DNA of 64,000 nucleotides, taken from contig NZ_AUIE01000006.1 of the NCBI RefSeq assembly GCF_000423545.1, positions 1 through 64,000 on the forward strand, read 5' to 3'. Positions 17,855 to 26,925 of the stretch are shown one piece after another. The notes beneath the pieces were generated by a model. That model was given only the letters and a program-made list of their open reading frames with translations. It was not told the origin of the DNA and did no database searches. The first letter of the stretch is position 1; the number at the start of each line of letters is the position of its first letter. This DNA is from Metapseudomonas resinovorans DSM 21078. Lineage in GTDB: Bacteria > Pseudomonadota > Gammaproteobacteria > Pseudomonadales > Pseudomonadaceae. Position numbers and translations under genes: made by a program.

Positions 17855-18661
17855 TTACTTCCCGCTACCCGCCACGCCCTCGCCACCCTTGGTCAGGTAG
17901 TAGGCGCCGAGGATGGGCAGCATGGTCACCAGCATCACCAGCATTGCCACCACGTTGGTCACGGGGACGTCGCGCGGGCGGCTGAGCTGGTTGAGCAGCC
18001 AGATCGGCAGGGTGCGTTCGTGGCCGGCGGTGAAGGTGGTGACGATGATCTCGTCGAAAGACAGCGCGAAGGCCAGCATGCCGCCTGCCAGCAGGGCCGA
18101 GCCCAGGTTCGGCAGGATGATGTGGCGGAAGGTCTGCCAGCCGTCGGCGCCCAGGTCCATCGAGGCTTCGATGAGGCTGTGGGAGGTGCGGCGGAACCGC
18201 GCGATCACGTTGTTGTGGACAATCACCACGCAGAAGGTGGCGTGGCCGATGACGATGGTCAGCAGGCCCGGTTCGATGCCCAGCCCCTTGAACGCCGACA
18301 GCAGCGCGATGCCGGTGATGATGCCGGGCAGGGCGATTGGCAGGATCAGCATCAGCGAGATGCCTTCCTTGCCGAAGAAACTGCGGCGGTAGAGCGCAGC
18401 CGCTGCCAGGGTACCGAGCACCATGGCGATCAGGGTGGCGATGGCAGCCACCTGCGCCGACAGCTTGATCGCTTCCAGCACGTCGGCGCGGCCGAAGGCG
18501 ACGCTGAACCAGTGCAGGGTGAAGCCCTGCGGCGGGAAGCTGAAGGCGGCGTCTTCGGTGTTGAAGGCGTACAGGAAGATGATCAGGATCGGGATGTGCA
18601 GGAAGGCCAGCCCGCCCCAGGCGGCCGCTTTGAGGCCCATAGAGGCTTTTTCAGAGTGCAT
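17855..18661 (-). CDS. Polyamine-type ABC transporter permease (PotC/YdcV-like)
   Basis: A 268-residue inner-membrane subunit with six hydrophobic helices. The EAA loop that docks on the ATPase ([20 protein letters not shown]) is near residue 165. It is the second permease of a type I importer whose other parts lie upstream on the same strand. Its start overlaps the preceding permease by 11 bases. Family and gene order suggest putrescine or spermidine uptake. Confidence 0.9.
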   Translation of the reverse strand: MHSEKASMGLKAAAWGGLAFLHIPILIIFLYAFNTEDAAFSFPPQGFTLHWFSVAFGRADVLEAIKLSAQVAAIATLIAMVLGTLAAAALYRRSFFGKEGISLMLILPIALPGIITGIALLSAFKGLGIEPGLLTIVIGHATFCVVIVHNNVIARFRRTSHSLIEASMDLGADGWQTFRHIILPNLGSALLAGGMLAFALSFDEIIVTTFTAGHERTLPIWLLNQLSRPRDVPVTNVVAMLVMLVTMLPILGAYYLTKGGEGVAGSGK

Positions 18662-19610
18662 CGAAGGCCCCCAGGCGTTTGACGATGGACAGGTACACGG
18701 CGATCAGCACGATCGGTACCAGGGTGAAGGCGGCGGCCATGGGCATGTTGCCGATGGCGCCCTGCTGGGCGTAGACCATGCTGCCGATGAAGTAACCGGG
18801 CGGGCCCACCAGCTGCGGCACGATGAAGTCGCCCAGGGTGAGGCTGAAGGTGAAGATGGAGCCCGCGGCGATGCCCGGGATGGACAGCGGCAGGATCACT
18901 TGCATGAAGGTCTGGCGCGGGTGTGCGCCAAGGTCGGCCGAGGCTTGCAGCAGCGATGGCGGCAAGCGCTCCAGGGAGGCCTGGATCGGCAGGATCATGA
19001 ACGGCAGCCAGATGTAGACGAACACCAGGAAGCGTCCCAGGTGCGAGGTCGACAGCGTGCTGCCACCCACGCCGGGAACACCCAGCAGCAGTTCCAGCAG
19101 CGGCTCCAGGTGCAGCGCCTGGACGAACCACATCACCACGCCGCCCTTGGCCAGCAGCAGGGTCCAGGCGTAGGCCTTGACGATGTAGCTGGCCCACATG
19201 GGCATCATCACCGCGATGTAGAAGAACGCCTTGGTCTTGCCCGTGGTGTAGCGCGCCATGTAGTAGGCGATGGGGAAGGCCAGGGCGGCGCTGGCGATGG
19301 ACACGGCGATGGCCATGCTCATCGTGCGCAGGATGATGTCGAAGTTCGCGGCCTGGAACAGTGCGGCGAAGTTGGCCAGGGTGAGGTCCGTCGACACCGC
19401 CATGGTGAAGTCGTCGAAGGTGTAGAAACCCTGCCAGAGCAGCGTCAGCAGCGAGCCCAGGTAGATCGCGCCGAACCACAGCAGCGGCGGCACCAGCAGC
19501 AGGGAGAGGTACAGGGTCGGGCGGCGGTAGAGCAGGCTCGACAACCTGCGCATCAGGCCATTGGCGGCGCGCGGCCGCTCGGCGTTGAGGGTCAGTTCCA
19601 TGTCACGCAC
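18651..19610 (-). CDS. Polyamine-type ABC transporter permease (PotB/YdcU-like)
   Basis: About 319 residues with a longer N-terminus than its partner, then six helices and an EAA loop ([20 protein letters not shown]). Start 19610 overlaps the end of the ATPase gene by 8 bases; a Met three codons in (19601) is an equal candidate. Heterodimeric permeases of this kind pair with PotC/YdcV-type subunits. It belongs to the SBP-ATPase-permease-permease operon. Confidence 0.9.
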   Translation of the reverse strand: MRDMELTLNAERPRAANGLMRRLSSLLYRRPTLYLSLLLVPPLLWFGAIYLGSLLTLLWQGFYTFDDFTMAVSTDLTLANFAALFQAANFDIILRTMSMAIAVSIASAALAFPIAYYMARYTTGKTKAFFYIAVMMPMWASYIVKAYAWTLLLAKGGVVMWFVQALHLEPLLELLLGVPGVGGSTLSTSHLGRFLVFVYIWLPFMILPIQASLERLPPSLLQASADLGAHPRQTFMQVILPLSIPGIAAGSIFTFSLTLGDFIVPQLVGPPGYFIGSMVYAQQGAIGNMPMAAAFTLVPIVLIAVYLSIVKRLGAFDAL

Positions 19611-20628
19611 CCTCGGTCAGCTGGACCATGGCATCGCGAGCCCAGCGGGCGGTAACCACCTGGCCCTGCTGGTGCAGCGGCGCGGCGTCCTGCCACTGGC
19701 TGTTGGCCAGGCTGACACAGAGGTTCTGGCCGTTATCCAGACGGATCTCATAGCGGGTGGCGGCGCCCTGGTACTGGATGTCGTGCAGCAGGCCGCTGAT
19801 CTCCACATCGCTGCCGTTGCGCTCGCCACTGGCGAAGCGGATATGCTCGGGGCGGATGGAGAACGGCTGCTCGGTGCCGGTGAGTTGGCGCGCCAGGTCG
19901 CCGCGCAGGACGTTGGAGGTGCCGACGAATTCCGCGACGAAGGGGGTCGCCGGCTTCATGTAGAGGTTGCGTGGGGTGTCCACCTGTTCGATGCGGCCCT
20001 TGTTGAATACGGCCACGCGGTCGGACATGGACAGCGCTTCGCCCTGGTCGTGGGTGACGAAGATGAAGGTGATGCCGAGCTGGCGCTGCAGCTTCTTCAA
20101 CTCGCTCTGCATCTGCTCGCGCAGCTTGAGGTCCAGCGCACCCAGCGGCTCGTCCAGCAGCAGCACGCGCGGACGGTTGACCAGCGCACGGGCCAGGGCC
20201 ACGCGCTGGCGCTGGCCGCCGGAAAGCTGCGCCGGCTTGCGCTCGCCGTAACCAGCCAGGGCGACCATCCCCAGGGCTTCCTCGGCGCGGGCCAGGCGCT
20301 CGGCCTTGGCCACGCCTTTTACCTTCAGGCCGTAGGCGACGTTGTCGCGCACGTTCATGTGCGGAAACAGCGCGTAGTCCTGGAACACGGTGTTCACATC
20401 GCGCTCGTAGGGCGGCAGGCCGGCGGCCTCTTCGCCGTGAATGCGGATGGAACCTGAAGTGGGCTGCTCGAAGCCGGCGATCAGGCGCAGGCAGGTGGTC
20501 TTGCCCGAGCCGGATGGGCCGAGCATGGAGAAGAACTCGCCGTCCTTGATATCGATGGATACCCGGTCGACGGCCTTGACCTCACCGAACTGGCGGGAAA
20601 CCTGGGTGAACTGGACAGCAAGTGTCAT
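19603..20628 (-). CDS. Polyamine-type ABC transporter ATPase (PotA/YdcT-like)
   Basis: A 341-residue ATPase. Walker A is GPSGSGKTT (about residues 37-45), the signature is LSGGQRQRVALARAL, Walker B is VLLLDEPLGALD and the H-loop is FVTHDQGEA. A TOBE-type regulatory domain forms the last 100 residues. I chose the Met at 20628 because it follows GGAGCACCGCACC and the family starts there; the 30 extra residues upstream are repeat-derived sequence. Confidence 0.92.
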   Translation of the reverse strand: MTLAVQFTQVSRQFGEVKAVDRVSIDIKDGEFFSMLGPSGSGKTTCLRLIAGFEQPTSGSIRIHGEEAAGLPPYERDVNTVFQDYALFPHMNVRDNVAYGLKVKGVAKAERLARAEEALGMVALAGYGERKPAQLSGGQRQRVALARALVNRPRVLLLDEPLGALDLKLREQMQSELKKLQRQLGITFIFVTHDQGEALSMSDRVAVFNKGRIEQVDTPRNLYMKPATPFVAEFVGTSNVLRGDLARQLTGTEQPFSIRPEHIRFASGERNGSDVEISGLLHDIQYQGAATRYEIRLDNGQNLCVSLANSQWQDAAPLHQQGQVVTARWARDAMVQLTEGA

Positions 20629-20720
20629 GGTGCGGTGCTCCGGTGACGCAAAAAAAGACATGACTTGGGCGGGGCTTCGCGGTGGAAGCCCTGCGGGAAT
20701 TTCAGGTGGTGCGGACAAGC

Positions 20721-20743
20721 TCCCTCTCCCAGAGGGAGAGGGA
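20721..20743. terminator. Hairpin between substrate-binding protein and ATPase genes
   Basis: TCCCTCTCCC-AGA-GGGAGAGGGA, a 10-bp perfect stem in the 252-base gap 20629-20880. There is no T run. In ABC operons such stems often protect the abundant binding-protein mRNA and limit downstream expression. That role here is inference. Nothing else gene-like is visible in the gap. Confidence 0.5.
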
Positions 20744-20880
20744 AGGTTTCATCGTGCTAAGGGCTGGACTGAGCGAGCGGCCTGAGGGCAAGGCGCCCCG
20801 CAGCGAGGCGCGAGACATACCTTCTGGTAGGCGAAGCGCCGAGTGAGGACGCAACGCCGCCATCAGGTCGCGCAGCCAGT

Positions 20881-22032
20881 TCAGCGACCGCCCATGATCG
20901 CGATGTAGTCCTGGGTCCAGCGGCTATAGGGGACGAACTTGCCGCCCTCGGCCTGCGGGGTTTTCCAGAAGGCGATCTTGTCGAACTGGTCATAGCCGTT
21001 GGTGGCACAACCCTCGGCACCGAGCAGGGCGCTGGCCTTGCAGCCGGCGGGCACGGCCGGCAGGGCGCCGAACCAGGCAGAGACGTCGCCCTGGACCTTG
21101 GGTTCGAGCGACCAGTTCATCCACTTGTAGGCGCAGCTCGGGTGCTTGGCCTCGGCGTGCAGCATGGTGGTGTCGGCCCAACCGGTGACGCCTTCCTTCG
21201 GGAACACGGTGGCGACTGGCTGGCCTTCGGCTTTCAGGGTGTTGGCCATGTAGCCCCAGGTGCTGGAGGCGGCCACGCCTTCGTTCTTGAAGTCGCTCAT
21301 CTGCACGGTCGCGTCGTGCCAGTAGCGGTGTACCAGGCTGTGTTGCTTGCGCAGCAGGTCGAGCACGGCGGCGTACTGCTCTTCGGTGAGCTGGTAGGGG
21401 TCCTGGATGCCCAGTTCCGGTTTGGCAGACTTCAGGTAGAGAGCGGCATCGGCGATATAGATCGGGCCGTCGTAAGCCTGCACGCGGCCCTTGTTGGCCT
21501 TGCCGTCGGCCAGTTGCTGGGGCTCGAACACGGCGCTCCAGCTGTCCGGCGCCTGCTTGAAGGCCTTGGTGTTGTACATCAGCAGGTTCGGGCCCCACTG
21601 GTAGGGCGTACCGTAGGATTTACCCTCGACGGTGAACCAGGGCGCGTCTTTCAGGCGCGGGTCGAGGTTCTTCAGGTTGGGGATCAGCTCCGGATTGATC
21701 GGCTGTACGCGCTTGCCATAGATCAGGCGCAGCGAGGCGTCGCCGGACGCGGTGACCAGGTCATAGCCGCCCTTGGCCATCAGGCTGACCATCTCGTCGG
21801 AGGTGGCGGCGGTCTTCACGTTGACCTTGCAGCCGGTGTCCTGTTCGAACTGGGTGACCCAGTCGTAGTTCTTGTCCGACTCGCCGCGCTCGATGTAGCC
21901 GGGCCAGGCGATGATGTCGAGCTGGCCTTCGCCGGCTCCGACTTGTTTCAGGGCTTCGGCGGCCTGGAGGCTGGTGCTGGCCAGGATCGCGGTGGCCACT
22001 GCGCTGAGCAGGGCGGTTTTGCGCACGGACAT
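20881..22032 (-). CDS. Polyamine-type ABC substrate-binding protein (YdcS/PotD-like)
   Basis: A 383-residue periplasmic binding protein. The Sec signal peptide ends near residue 24 (STSLQAAEA). The mature part is a PotD-type two-lobe receptor, with LDIIAWPGYIERG near 40 and a WGPNLLMYNT hinge segment. It probably captures putrescine or a related amine for the permease-ATPase set encoded downstream. An AGAGGGA site precedes the start. It is first in the ABC part of the cluster, 76 bases after the second dehydrogenase. Confidence 0.9.
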   Translation of the reverse strand: MSVRKTALLSAVATAILASTSLQAAEALKQVGAGEGQLDIIAWPGYIERGESDKNYDWVTQFEQDTGCKVNVKTAATSDEMVSLMAKGGYDLVTASGDASLRLIYGKRVQPINPELIPNLKNLDPRLKDAPWFTVEGKSYGTPYQWGPNLLMYNTKAFKQAPDSWSAVFEPQQLADGKANKGRVQAYDGPIYIADAALYLKSAKPELGIQDPYQLTEEQYAAVLDLLRKQHSLVHRYWHDATVQMSDFKNEGVAASSTWGYMANTLKAEGQPVATVFPKEGVTGWADTTMLHAEAKHPSCAYKWMNWSLEPKVQGDVSAWFGALPAVPAGCKASALLGAEGCATNGYDQFDKIAFWKTPQAEGGKFVPYSRWTQDYIAIMGGR

Positions 22033-22107
22033 GATGTTCCCTCTTTTTCGTTATTGGTCGGGGCAGATCAAGCAGGTGATGCCGGCCTTCAGGGCCTTTT
22101 ATCTCTC

Positions 22108-23613
22108 TTAGAGGTCGTTTCCGTGGCGGGCCATGATGTGGCGCACCACGCTGTAGTCCTGCAAGGAGTCGCTGGACAGGTCCTTGCCGTAGCCGGAGCG
22201 CTTGAGCCCGCCATGGGGCATCTCGCTGGCCAGCATGAAATGGGTGTTGATCCAGGTGCAGCCATACTGCAGCCGCGCGGCGACCTGCATGGCCTTGTCC
22301 AGGTTCTGGGTCCAGACGGAGGAGGCCAGGCCGTACTCGGAGTCGTTGGCCCAGTCCACGGCCTGGGCCAGTTCGTCGAAGCGGGTGACGGTGACCACCG
22401 GGCCGAAGACTTCGCGCTGGACGATCTCGTCTTGCTGCTTGCAGCCGGCCAGCAGGGTGGGCTGGTAGTAGAAACCCGCGCCGGAATGCACCGCGGCGCC
22501 GGTGACCCGTTCGATGTGCGGTTGGCCCAGGGCGCGTTCGACGAAACTGGCCACGCGGTCGCGCTGGCGCGAGCTGATCAGCGGGCCGATTTCATTGTCC
22601 TGGTCGCGCTTGCGGGCGAAGCGCAGGCTGGCCACGGCCTCGCCCAGTTCGCTCACCAGGCGGTCGTGGATGCCGGCCTGGGCGTAGATGCGGCAGGCAG
22701 CGGTGCAGTCCTGGCCGGCGTTGTAGTAGCCATGGGTGCGCACGCCCTGGACCACGGCGTCGAGATCGGCGTCGTTGCAGACGATCACCGGTGCCTTGCC
22801 GCCCAGTTCCAGGTGGGTGCGTTTCAGGGTGCGGGCGGCGCTCTGCAGGATCTTCTGGCCGGTGACGATGTCGCCGGTGAGCGACACCATGCGCACCCGC
22901 GGGTGGCTCACCAACTGACTGCCGACGCTGTCGCCGCCGCCGCAGAGGATGTTGATCACCCCCGGCGGGAGGATTTCGGCCAATGCCGGCGCCAGGGCCA
23001 GGATCGACAGCGGGGTGTGCTCGGATGGCTTGAAGATCAGCGTGTTGCCGGCAGCGAGCGCCGGGGCGATCTTCCAGGCCGCCATCATCAGCGGGTAGTT
23101 CCAGGGTGCGATGGAGGCCACCACGCCGACCGGATCGCGGCGCACCAGGCTGGTGTGGCCGGGAATGTACTCGCCGGCGAGCTGGCCTTGCTGGCAGCGC
23201 ACGGCGCCGGCGAAAAAGCGGAACACGTCAGCAGTGGCGGGGATGTCGTCCTGGCGCGCCAGGTGCAGCGGCTTGCCACAGTTCAGGGCTTCCAGGCGGG
23301 ACAACTGGTCGGCACGTTTCTCGATGGCATCGGCGATGGCCAGCAGGGCGGCGGCGCGTTGCGCGGGGGTGGTGCGCGACCAACGGGGGAAGGCTCGGTT
23401 AGCGGCAGCGACGGCGGCTTCCACCTGCTCGATGGACGCTTCGGCAATGGCTACCAGGGTTTCGCCGCTGGCGGGGTTGATGATCGGCTCGGCCAACCCT
23501 TCGCCGATGACGAGCTGGCCGTCGATCAGCAGTTCGGTGTGCAGGGTCGGTGTGCTGGCGGCGCCGGTCATCTTGCTGGCTCGTTTCTTCTCGGGTTTTT
23601 GTTCTTCAGTCAT
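22108..23613 (-). CDS. Second gamma-aminobutyraldehyde-type dehydrogenase
   Basis: A 501-residue aldehyde dehydrogenase closely related to the one at 16278-17702. It shares [12 protein letters not shown], the catalytic glutamate in LELGGKAP and the catalytic cysteine in [13 protein letters not shown]. It has a charged 25-residue N-terminal extension (EEQKPEKKRASK). The start at 23613 follows AGGGAGCACCGGG; Met15 is an alternative. It is the first gene after the LysR regulator and may act on a different amino-aldehyde than its paralogue. Confidence 0.87.
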   Translation of the reverse strand: MTEEQKPEKKRASKMTGAASTPTLHTELLIDGQLVIGEGLAEPIINPASGETLVAIAEASIEQVEAAVAAANRAFPRWSRTTPAQRAAALLAIADAIEKRADQLSRLEALNCGKPLHLARQDDIPATADVFRFFAGAVRCQQGQLAGEYIPGHTSLVRRDPVGVVASIAPWNYPLMMAAWKIAPALAAGNTLIFKPSEHTPLSILALAPALAEILPPGVINILCGGGDSVGSQLVSHPRVRMVSLTGDIVTGQKILQSAARTLKRTHLELGGKAPVIVCNDADLDAVVQGVRTHGYYNAGQDCTAACRIYAQAGIHDRLVSELGEAVASLRFARKRDQDNEIGPLISSRQRDRVASFVERALGQPHIERVTGAAVHSGAGFYYQPTLLAGCKQQDEIVQREVFGPVVTVTRFDELAQAVDWANDSEYGLASSVWTQNLDKAMQVAARLQYGCTWINTHFMLASEMPHGGLKRSGYGKDLSSDSLQDYSVVRHIMARHGNDL

Positions 23614-23713
23614 CCCGGTGCTCCCTGGGTGGGCCCGGCATGCCTCTGCTTATGGGGAGCAGAGACTAGAGGCCGGGCCTGGGGTCGACAAATTCTAAAT
23701 ATTGAAAGTGGCG

Positions 23714-23728
23714 TTCGATTAAATCGAA
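23714..23728. promoter_or_regulatory. Perfect dyad TTCGATT-A-AATCGAA
   Basis: A 7-bp inverted repeat overlapping the last codons of the LysR gene, about 100 bases upstream of the second dehydrogenase on the same strand. The adjacent 23690-23712 is AT-rich. It could be a regulator site or the end of the LysR transcript. The assignment is tentative. Confidence 0.35.
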
Positions 23729-24627
23729 GGCCTGCGGTTGTTCGGCTGTTCCCGCGCCACGGTGAGGAAAGGGTCCACCAGGGTCGGGCGGGCGGTACCG
23801 CGTCGCCAGGCCAGGCCCACGTCCAGTGGGGCGCCCAGGTCCACCAGCGGGCGGGCCTCGATGATGTCGCCTTCCAGCGACCAGGGGCGGTAGGTCATAT
23901 CCGGCTGGATCGACAGGCCGAGGCCCGCTGCCACCAGGCTTCGCACCGCTTCCACCGACGCGGTGCGCAAGGTCACCTGGGGCGTGAGTCCGGCGCGGGA
24001 CCAGATGCGCTGGGTGTGCAGGCCCATCTCGTCGGCGTTGAGCTGGATCAGCGGCTCGCCTGACACGTCCGCCAGGCTGATGCTGTCGCGCTCCAGCAGC
24101 GGGTGCTGGGCCGGCAACCAGAGACGATGGGGCGAATGGGTCAGCACCTCGGTCTGCAAGGCGTGGCGGTCTTCCAGGTTGGAGAGGATCAGCACGCCCA
24201 CATCGATCTCGCCGCTGACCAGCAAATGCTCGATGTAGGGGCGCTCGTCTTCGACCACCCGGGTTTTCACGTTGGGGTAGGCGCGCTGGAAACGGGTGAT
24301 GAGGTCGGCCAGGTAGTAACCGGCCACCAGGCTGGTCACGCCGATGGTGAGGCTGCCGGCCACCTGGTCGGTGCTCTGTTGCAGGCTGCGCTTGGCGTTC
24401 TCCACCGTCGCCAGGATCAGGTGCGCCTGACGCAGGAACTGATGACCCTGATGGGTCAGGGACATGCCCTTGGCGTGGCGATTGAACAGGCTGACGCCGA
24501 TCTCTTCCTCCAGTTGCTGGATGGCCAGGGTCAGGGTTGATTGGGAAATGAACACCGCCTGGGCCGCGGCGGAGATGGAGCCGGTCTCGGCAACGGCGAT
24601 GAAGTGGCGGATCTGGCGGAGGGTCAT
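23719..24627 (-). CDS. LysR family transcriptional regulator
   Basis: A 302-residue LysR regulator. The N-terminal winged helix (FIAVAETGSISAAAQAVFIS, then QQLEEEIGVSLFNRHAKG) is followed by a PBP2-type effector domain (about 90-295). I chose the Met at 24627 (24630 is adjacent and equal); the 44 residues upstream do not match the family. It faces the same way as the polyamine and dehydrogenase genes and precedes them, so it probably controls at least the first dehydrogenase. Its inducer is unknown. Confidence 0.88.
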   Translation of the reverse strand: MTLRQIRHFIAVAETGSISAAAQAVFISQSTLTLAIQQLEEEIGVSLFNRHAKGMSLTHQGHQFLRQAHLILATVENAKRSLQQSTDQVAGSLTIGVTSLVAGYYLADLITRFQRAYPNVKTRVVEDERPYIEHLLVSGEIDVGVLILSNLEDRHALQTEVLTHSPHRLWLPAQHPLLERDSISLADVSGEPLIQLNADEMGLHTQRIWSRAGLTPQVTLRTASVEAVRSLVAAGLGLSIQPDMTYRPWSLEGDIIEARPLVDLGAPLDVGLAWRRGTARPTLVDPFLTVAREQPNNRRPSI

Positions 24628-24834
24628 CATGGGCGTGGTTCGCGTCTGGATGGCGGCCGATGGATAGGGAATATCGAAATCTGAACGAGCGTTTCGCTTT
24701 TTTAGATGGATTCTGTCAATCCCGCCACCTTGCGGACCCGCGGCAATATCTCGAAGCACACTGTGAACTGCCGCGGGGAATCCCAGCGGCTAGAGTCGGT
24801 CGATCTTTGGGTTTGGACTTATCTGGAGGCTTCG

Positions 24835-25533
24835 ATGAATACCCGCGGACTGCTCGACCAACTGCTCAAATCCGGCCAGGACCTGCTGCAACAGAAAACT
24901 GGCGGCAAATCGGGAGGCTTCTCGGGCGGCAAGTCTGGCAACGGCGATCTCGGCAGCCTGCTCAAGGGGGCGGGCGGTGGCGCTCTGGCGGCAGGCGCAC
25001 TGGGTCTTCTGCTGGGCAACAAAAGTGCGCGCAAACTGGGCGGCAAGGCGCTGACCTATGGCGGCCTGGCTGCGCTTGGCGTGCTGGCGTACAAGGCCTA
25101 TGGCAACTGGCAGGCCCAGCAGGCGAACGCGCCAACAACCGAACCGCAGACCCTCGACCGCCTGCCCGCGCCCCAGGCCGAGCAGCACAGCCAGGCCATC
25201 CTCAAGGCGCTGGTGGCGGCGGCCAAGGCCGATGGCCATGTGGATGCCCGCGAACGCCAGCTTATAGAAGAAGCACTGGGCAAGCTGACCCAGGACGCGG
25301 AACTGCACCGCTGGCTGGACGCCGAACTGAACAAACCGCTGGACCCCGCCGACGTGGCTCGCGCGGCCACCACCCCGGAAATGGCCGCCGAGATGTACCT
25401 GGCCAGCGTGCTGATGGTGGACGAAGAGCACTTCATGGAGCGTGCCTACCTGGAAGAGCTGGCTCGTCAGCTGCGGCTCGATCCGGGACTCAAGGTCGAA
25501 CTGGAGCGGCAGGTGCGCCAGGAACTCGTCTGA
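24835..25533 (+). CDS. DUF533/TerB-like inner-membrane protein (YebE-like)
   Basis: A 232-residue protein. A glycine/serine/lysine-rich N-terminal stretch (residues 20-40) precedes a hydrophobic segment (about 45-85). A helical TerB-like domain follows (about 115-230; ILKALVAAAKADGHVDARER). This is the YebE/DUF533 architecture, which in enterobacteria responds to envelope stress; its function is unknown. Start 24835 follows ATCTGGAGGCTTCG. Confidence 0.8.
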   Translation: MNTRGLLDQLLKSGQDLLQQKTGGKSGGFSGGKSGNGDLGSLLKGAGGGALAAGALGLLLGNKSARKLGGKALTYGGLAALGVLAYKAYGNWQAQQANAPTTEPQTLDRLPAPQAEQHSQAILKALVAAAKADGHVDARERQLIEEALGKLTQDAELHRWLDAELNKPLDPADVARAATTPEMAAEMYLASVLMVDEEHFMERAYLEELARQLRLDPGLKVELERQVRQELV

Positions 25534-25548
25534 CCGACACCACCGGAG

Positions 25549-25584
25549 TGGGAGCGGATTCATTCGCGATTTAAATCGCTCCCA
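25549..25584. repeat. REP-like palindrome before prfB
   Basis: TGGGAGCG (25549-25556) pairs with CGCTCCCA (25577-25584). The loop contains ATTCATTCGCG and a 14-bp self-palindrome GCGATTTAAATCGC (25566-25579). It belongs to the same theme as the elements near 365, 5408 and 31305. Confidence 0.6.
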
Positions 25585-25654
25585 CAGGGCTCCCGCGCGT
25601 CGCCGGATCGGCGCAAATCGCGGCTGGCATGCTGCCGGCCTCCAGTGACTCGGG

Positions 25655-25660
25655 TATACT
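25655..25660 (+). promoter_or_regulatory. Candidate -10 box (TATACT) for prfB
   Basis: TATACT lies 41 bases upstream of the prfB start codon. No convincing -35 hexamer sits 16-18 bases further upstream, so this is only a partial sigma70 match. Confidence 0.4.
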
Positions 25661-25701
25661 CGCCGGCTTTTCCGAAAGTTTTGCCAGCGAGAGCTTCCGC
25701 C

Positions 25702-26797
25702 ATGGAAATCAACCCGATTCTGAACAGCATCAAGGACCTCTCCGATCGCACCCTGTCTATTCGGGGGTATCTTTGACTACGATCAGAAGCATGATCGTCT
25801 CGTCGAAGTAAACCGCGAACTCGAAGATCCCAACGTCTGGAACAACCCCGAATACGCCCAGAATCTCGGCCGCGAACGCGCCCAGCTGGCGCAGATCGTC
25901 GAAACCCTGGACGACCTCACCGGTGGCCTCGCCGATTCCCGCGACCTGCTGGACATGGCGGTCGAGGAGAACGACGAAGCTGCAGTGAACGACGTCGCTG
26001 CCGAAGTCGAGCGCCTGCGCGAGATTCTCGAGAAGTTGGAATTCCGCCGCATGTTCAGTGGCGAGATGGACATGAACAACGCCTACCTGGACATCCAGGC
26101 CGGCTCCGGCGGTACCGAAGCCCAGGACTGGGCCAACATGCTGCTGCGCATGTACCTGCGCTGGGCCGACAAGCGCGGCTTCGACGCCACCATCATCGAA
26201 CTGTCCGAAGGCGAAGTCGCCGGCATCAAGGGTGCCACCGTCCATGTGAAGGGCGAGTATGCCTTTGGCTGGCTGCGCACCGAGATCGGCGTGCATCGAC
26301 TGGTGCGCAAGAGCCCCTTCGACTCCGGCAACCGTCGCCACACCTCGTTCACCGCGGTGTTCGTCTCGCCGGAAATCGATGACAACATCGAAATCGAGAT
26401 CAACCCGGCGGACCTGCGCATCGACACCTACCGCTCCTCCGGCGCGGGCGGTCAGCACGTGAACACCACCGACTCCGCGGTGCGTATCACCCACGTACCG
26501 ACCAACACCGTGGTGGCCTGCCAGAACGAGCGCTCCCAGCACGCCAACAAGGACACCGCCATGAAGATGCTGCGGGCCAAGTTGTACGAGCAGGAGATGC
26601 AGAAGCGCACCGCAGCCTCGCAGGCGCTGGAAGACACCAAGTCCGATATCGGCTGGGGCCACCAGATCCGTTCCTATGTACTCGACCAGTCGCGGATCAA
26701 GGATCTGCGTACCGGCGTCGAGCGTAGCGACTGCGACAAGGTGCTGGACGGCGATATCGACGAATACCTCGAGGCCAGCCTCAAGCAAGGGCTTTGA
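25702..26797 (+). CDS. prfB: Peptide chain release factor 2 (programmed +1 frameshift)
   Basis: RF2 recognises UGA and UAA stop codons and triggers peptide release. The gene is read as 25702-25773 joined to 25775-26797, giving 364 residues, one shorter than E. coli RF2. The first 24 codons end at CTT followed by in-frame TGA (25774-25776); a +1 slip continues with GAC TAC. The specificity tripeptide SPF is at residues 204-206 and the catalytic GGQ at 249-251. A plain open-reading-frame call would start wrongly at the internal Met at 25955. lysS follows, as is usual. Confidence 0.97.
25764..25777 (+). promoter_or_regulatory. RF2 autoregulatory frameshift signal
   Basis: GGGGGTATCTTTGAC comprises an internal Shine-Dalgarno-like GGGGG, a three-base spacer and the slippery CTT TGA C. 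This is the classic bacterial prfB arrangement. Low RF2 slows termination at the UGA and favours the slip, so RF2 controls its own synthesis. Confidence 0.95.
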
Positions 26798-26810
26798 CGC
26801 ACCACACTTT

Positions 26811-26883
26811 TGTAGGAGCGGGCTTGCTCGCGAAGAGCATCGAACGCTTCGCGAGCAAGGGCGAGTCGCCCTCTCGGTCCTAC
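26811..26883. repeat. REP element (CTTGCTCGCGAAG stem)
   Basis: A 13-bp perfect stem, CTTGCTCGCGAAG (26823-26835) and CTTCGCGAGCAAG (26847-26859), is enclosed by GTAGGA...TCCTAC. This is the common Pseudomonas REP theme and lies between prfB and lysS. Confidence 0.8.
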
Positions 26884-26925
26884 GGTTACCCAAATTGAAA
26901 CAGACGCCAGGCAGATAGAACGACC

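Noticed and set aside
21142-24063. A 973-codon open frame on the plus strand
   Set aside because: It runs antisense through the binding protein, second dehydrogenase and LysR genes, has a composition typical of shadow frames and shows no conserved motif.
25955-26797. prfB starting at the internal Met
   Set aside because: This omits the conserved N-terminal domain of RF2; the upstream frame plus the +1 slip restores the expected length.
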